Source: an uncultured Neisseria sp. (GTDB taxonomy: Bacteria; Pseudomonadota; Gammaproteobacteria; Burkholderiales; Neisseriaceae). Taken from it: 6,021 bases of DNA. Position 1 is the stretch's first letter; each line of letters opens with the position of its first letter. The stretch covers positions 1 to 6,021 of the forward strand of contig CALFOA010000035.1 in the NCBI GenBank assembly GCA_937919795.1, given 5' to 3'. The translations under genes were made by a program, and so were the position numbers. The notes under the pieces are model-generated. The model saw only the letters and a program-made list of their open reading frames with translations, was not told where the DNA came from and searched no databases. This document shows, piece by piece, positions 5,497-6,021 of this stretch.

Positions 5497-5931
5497 GTGT
5501 TTGACATCACCGAACAAGCCATCGATGCCGCCCAATTGCGCCAGTCGCTGCTCGACAACGAACAATGCGGCGCCTTTACTTCGTTTGAAGGCTGGGTGCG
5601 CCGCCAAAACGACGGCCAACGCGTCGATTATCTGGTATACAGCACCTATGAAGAGCTTGCCCGCAAACAAGGCGAAGCGGTCATCGCTGCCGCCAAACAA
5701 CAGTTTGCGATTGAAGACGCAGTTTGCGTACACCGCTACGGCCGCTTGGAAGTGGGCGATATGGCGGTTTGGGTGGGCGTTACCGCCGGCCACCGCGACG
5801 CCGCCTTTGCCGCCTGCCGTTTTATCATCGATACCGTGAAAGCCGAAGTACCGATTTGGAAACAAGAGTTTTACAGCGACGGCCAAGCCGCCGAATGGTT
5901 GGCCAATCCGGAAGGACTGCCGCAAGAATAA
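5497..5931 (+). CDS. moaE: Molybdopterin synthase catalytic subunit MoaE, GTG start
   Basis: Catalytic subunit that, with thiocarboxylated MoaD, puts the dithiolene sulfurs into cyclic pyranopterin monophosphate to make molybdopterin. It has 144 residues (E. coli 150). Motifs: GAFTSFEGWVRRQNDG (25-40), VCVHRYGRLEVGD (76-88), VGVTAGHRDAAFAACRFI (93-110) and KAEVPIWKQE (115-124). K115 and K122 correspond to the catalytic lysines K119 and K126 of E. coli, with the same spacing of seven; H99-R100 are the conserved pocket residues. The GTG start is supported by a GGAGG seven bases upstream. It is the last gene of the operon seen here. Its 3' flank carries a lone uptake sequence and then an apparent IS end. 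Confidence 0.96.
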   Translation: MFDITEQAIDAAQLRQSLLDNEQCGAFTSFEGWVRRQNDGQRVDYLVYSTYEELARKQGEAVIAAAKQQFAIEDAVCVHRYGRLEVGDMAVWVGVTAGHRDAAFAACRFIIDTVKAEVPIWKQEFYSDGQAAEWLANPEGLPQE

Positions 5932-5950
5932 CACGCTGAAATAAACAAAA

Positions 5951-5962
5951 TGCCTGTCTGAA
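5951..5962 (+). repeat. DNA uptake sequence downstream of moaE
   Basis: Perfect TGCCTGTCTGAA, 19 bases after the moaE stop. Bases 5948-5967 are identical to 1088-1107, the left part of the dnaJ terminator element, but no inverted partner follows within the window. Confidence 0.85.
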
Positions 5963-5967
5963 AATGA

Positions 5968-6021
5968 TGAACTGCCCCCCAAATCTTGGACGCTCATTTA
6001 AATCATTTCAAACGGTTTTTG
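5968..6021. mobile_element. Probable terminal inverted repeat of an IS3-family (IS150-type) insertion sequence, cut by window edge
   Basis: From 5968 the sequence reads TGAACTGCCCCCCAAATCTT and then GGACGCTC. This resembles the outer ends of IS150-group elements as I recall them (TGxACTG, a C-run, then A/T-rich TTGGAC). The A/T-rich remainder to 6021 has no coding start, which fits the short leader before orfA. The element would extend to the right, and its orientation cannot be told from one end. Support from context: similarity to the uptake-sequence element after dnaJ stops exactly at 5967. No transposase is visible, so the call rests on the end motif and the breakpoint. Confidence 0.55.

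Noticed and set aside
5245..5997. 250-residue open frame antisense to moaD, moaE and the downstream flank
   Set aside because: It mirrors moaD and moaE, both firmly identified with conserved catalytic residues, and would start inside the apparent IS end with no ribosome site.

Overview
The window suggests a betaproteobacterium of the family Neisseriaceae. The direct evidence is five perfect copies of the 12-mer TGCCTGTCTGAA plus two one-mismatch copies. This 12-mer matches the DNA uptake sequence dialect (TG-wadDUS) described for Neisseria wadsworthii and N. shayeganii, rather than the GCCGTCTGAA core of the meningococcus and gonococcus. The coding sequence is G+C-rich with C/G-rich third positions. 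The species call is an inference from the uptake-sequence dialect.

Layout, left to right, all on the + strand. (1) 2-1063: the 3' nine-tenths of dnaJ, whose first ~20 codons lie outside the window. (2) 1064-1429: a gene-free stretch holding a convergent pair of uptake sequences that probably terminates dnaJ, a near-consensus sigma70 promoter (1265-1293), a short palindrome (1319-1331), an A/C-rich leader and a further uptake sequence. (3) 1430-5931: a tightly packed molybdenum cofactor (Moco) operon, moeA-moaA-moaB-mobA-moaC-moaD-moaE. Junctions are overlaps of 4, 4, 19 and 17 bases or gaps of 3-4 bases. (4) 5932-6021: a lone uptake sequence, then at 5968 what looks like the terminal inverted repeat of an IS3-family (IS150-type) insertion sequence running off the right edge.

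How the genes work together, from family knowledge: MoaA (radical SAM) and MoaC convert GTP to cyclic pyranopterin monophosphate. MoaD (thiocarboxylated at its C-terminal Gly-Gly) and MoaE convert that to molybdopterin. A MogA/MoaB-type protein adenylylates molybdopterin and MoeA inserts molybdate. MobA adds GMP to give the bis-MGD form used by DMSO-reductase-family enzymes such as nitrate reductase and formate dehydrogenase. No mogA, moeB or mobB is present here. The local MoaB has MogA-like acidic residues and may do the adenylylation itself.

I found no unknown biological system. The points most worth a second look are: Shine-Dalgarno sites written into functional Gly-Gly codons at three junctions; the MogA-like MoaB; and an IS end that abuts exactly the point where a 20-base match to the dnaJ terminator element stops.
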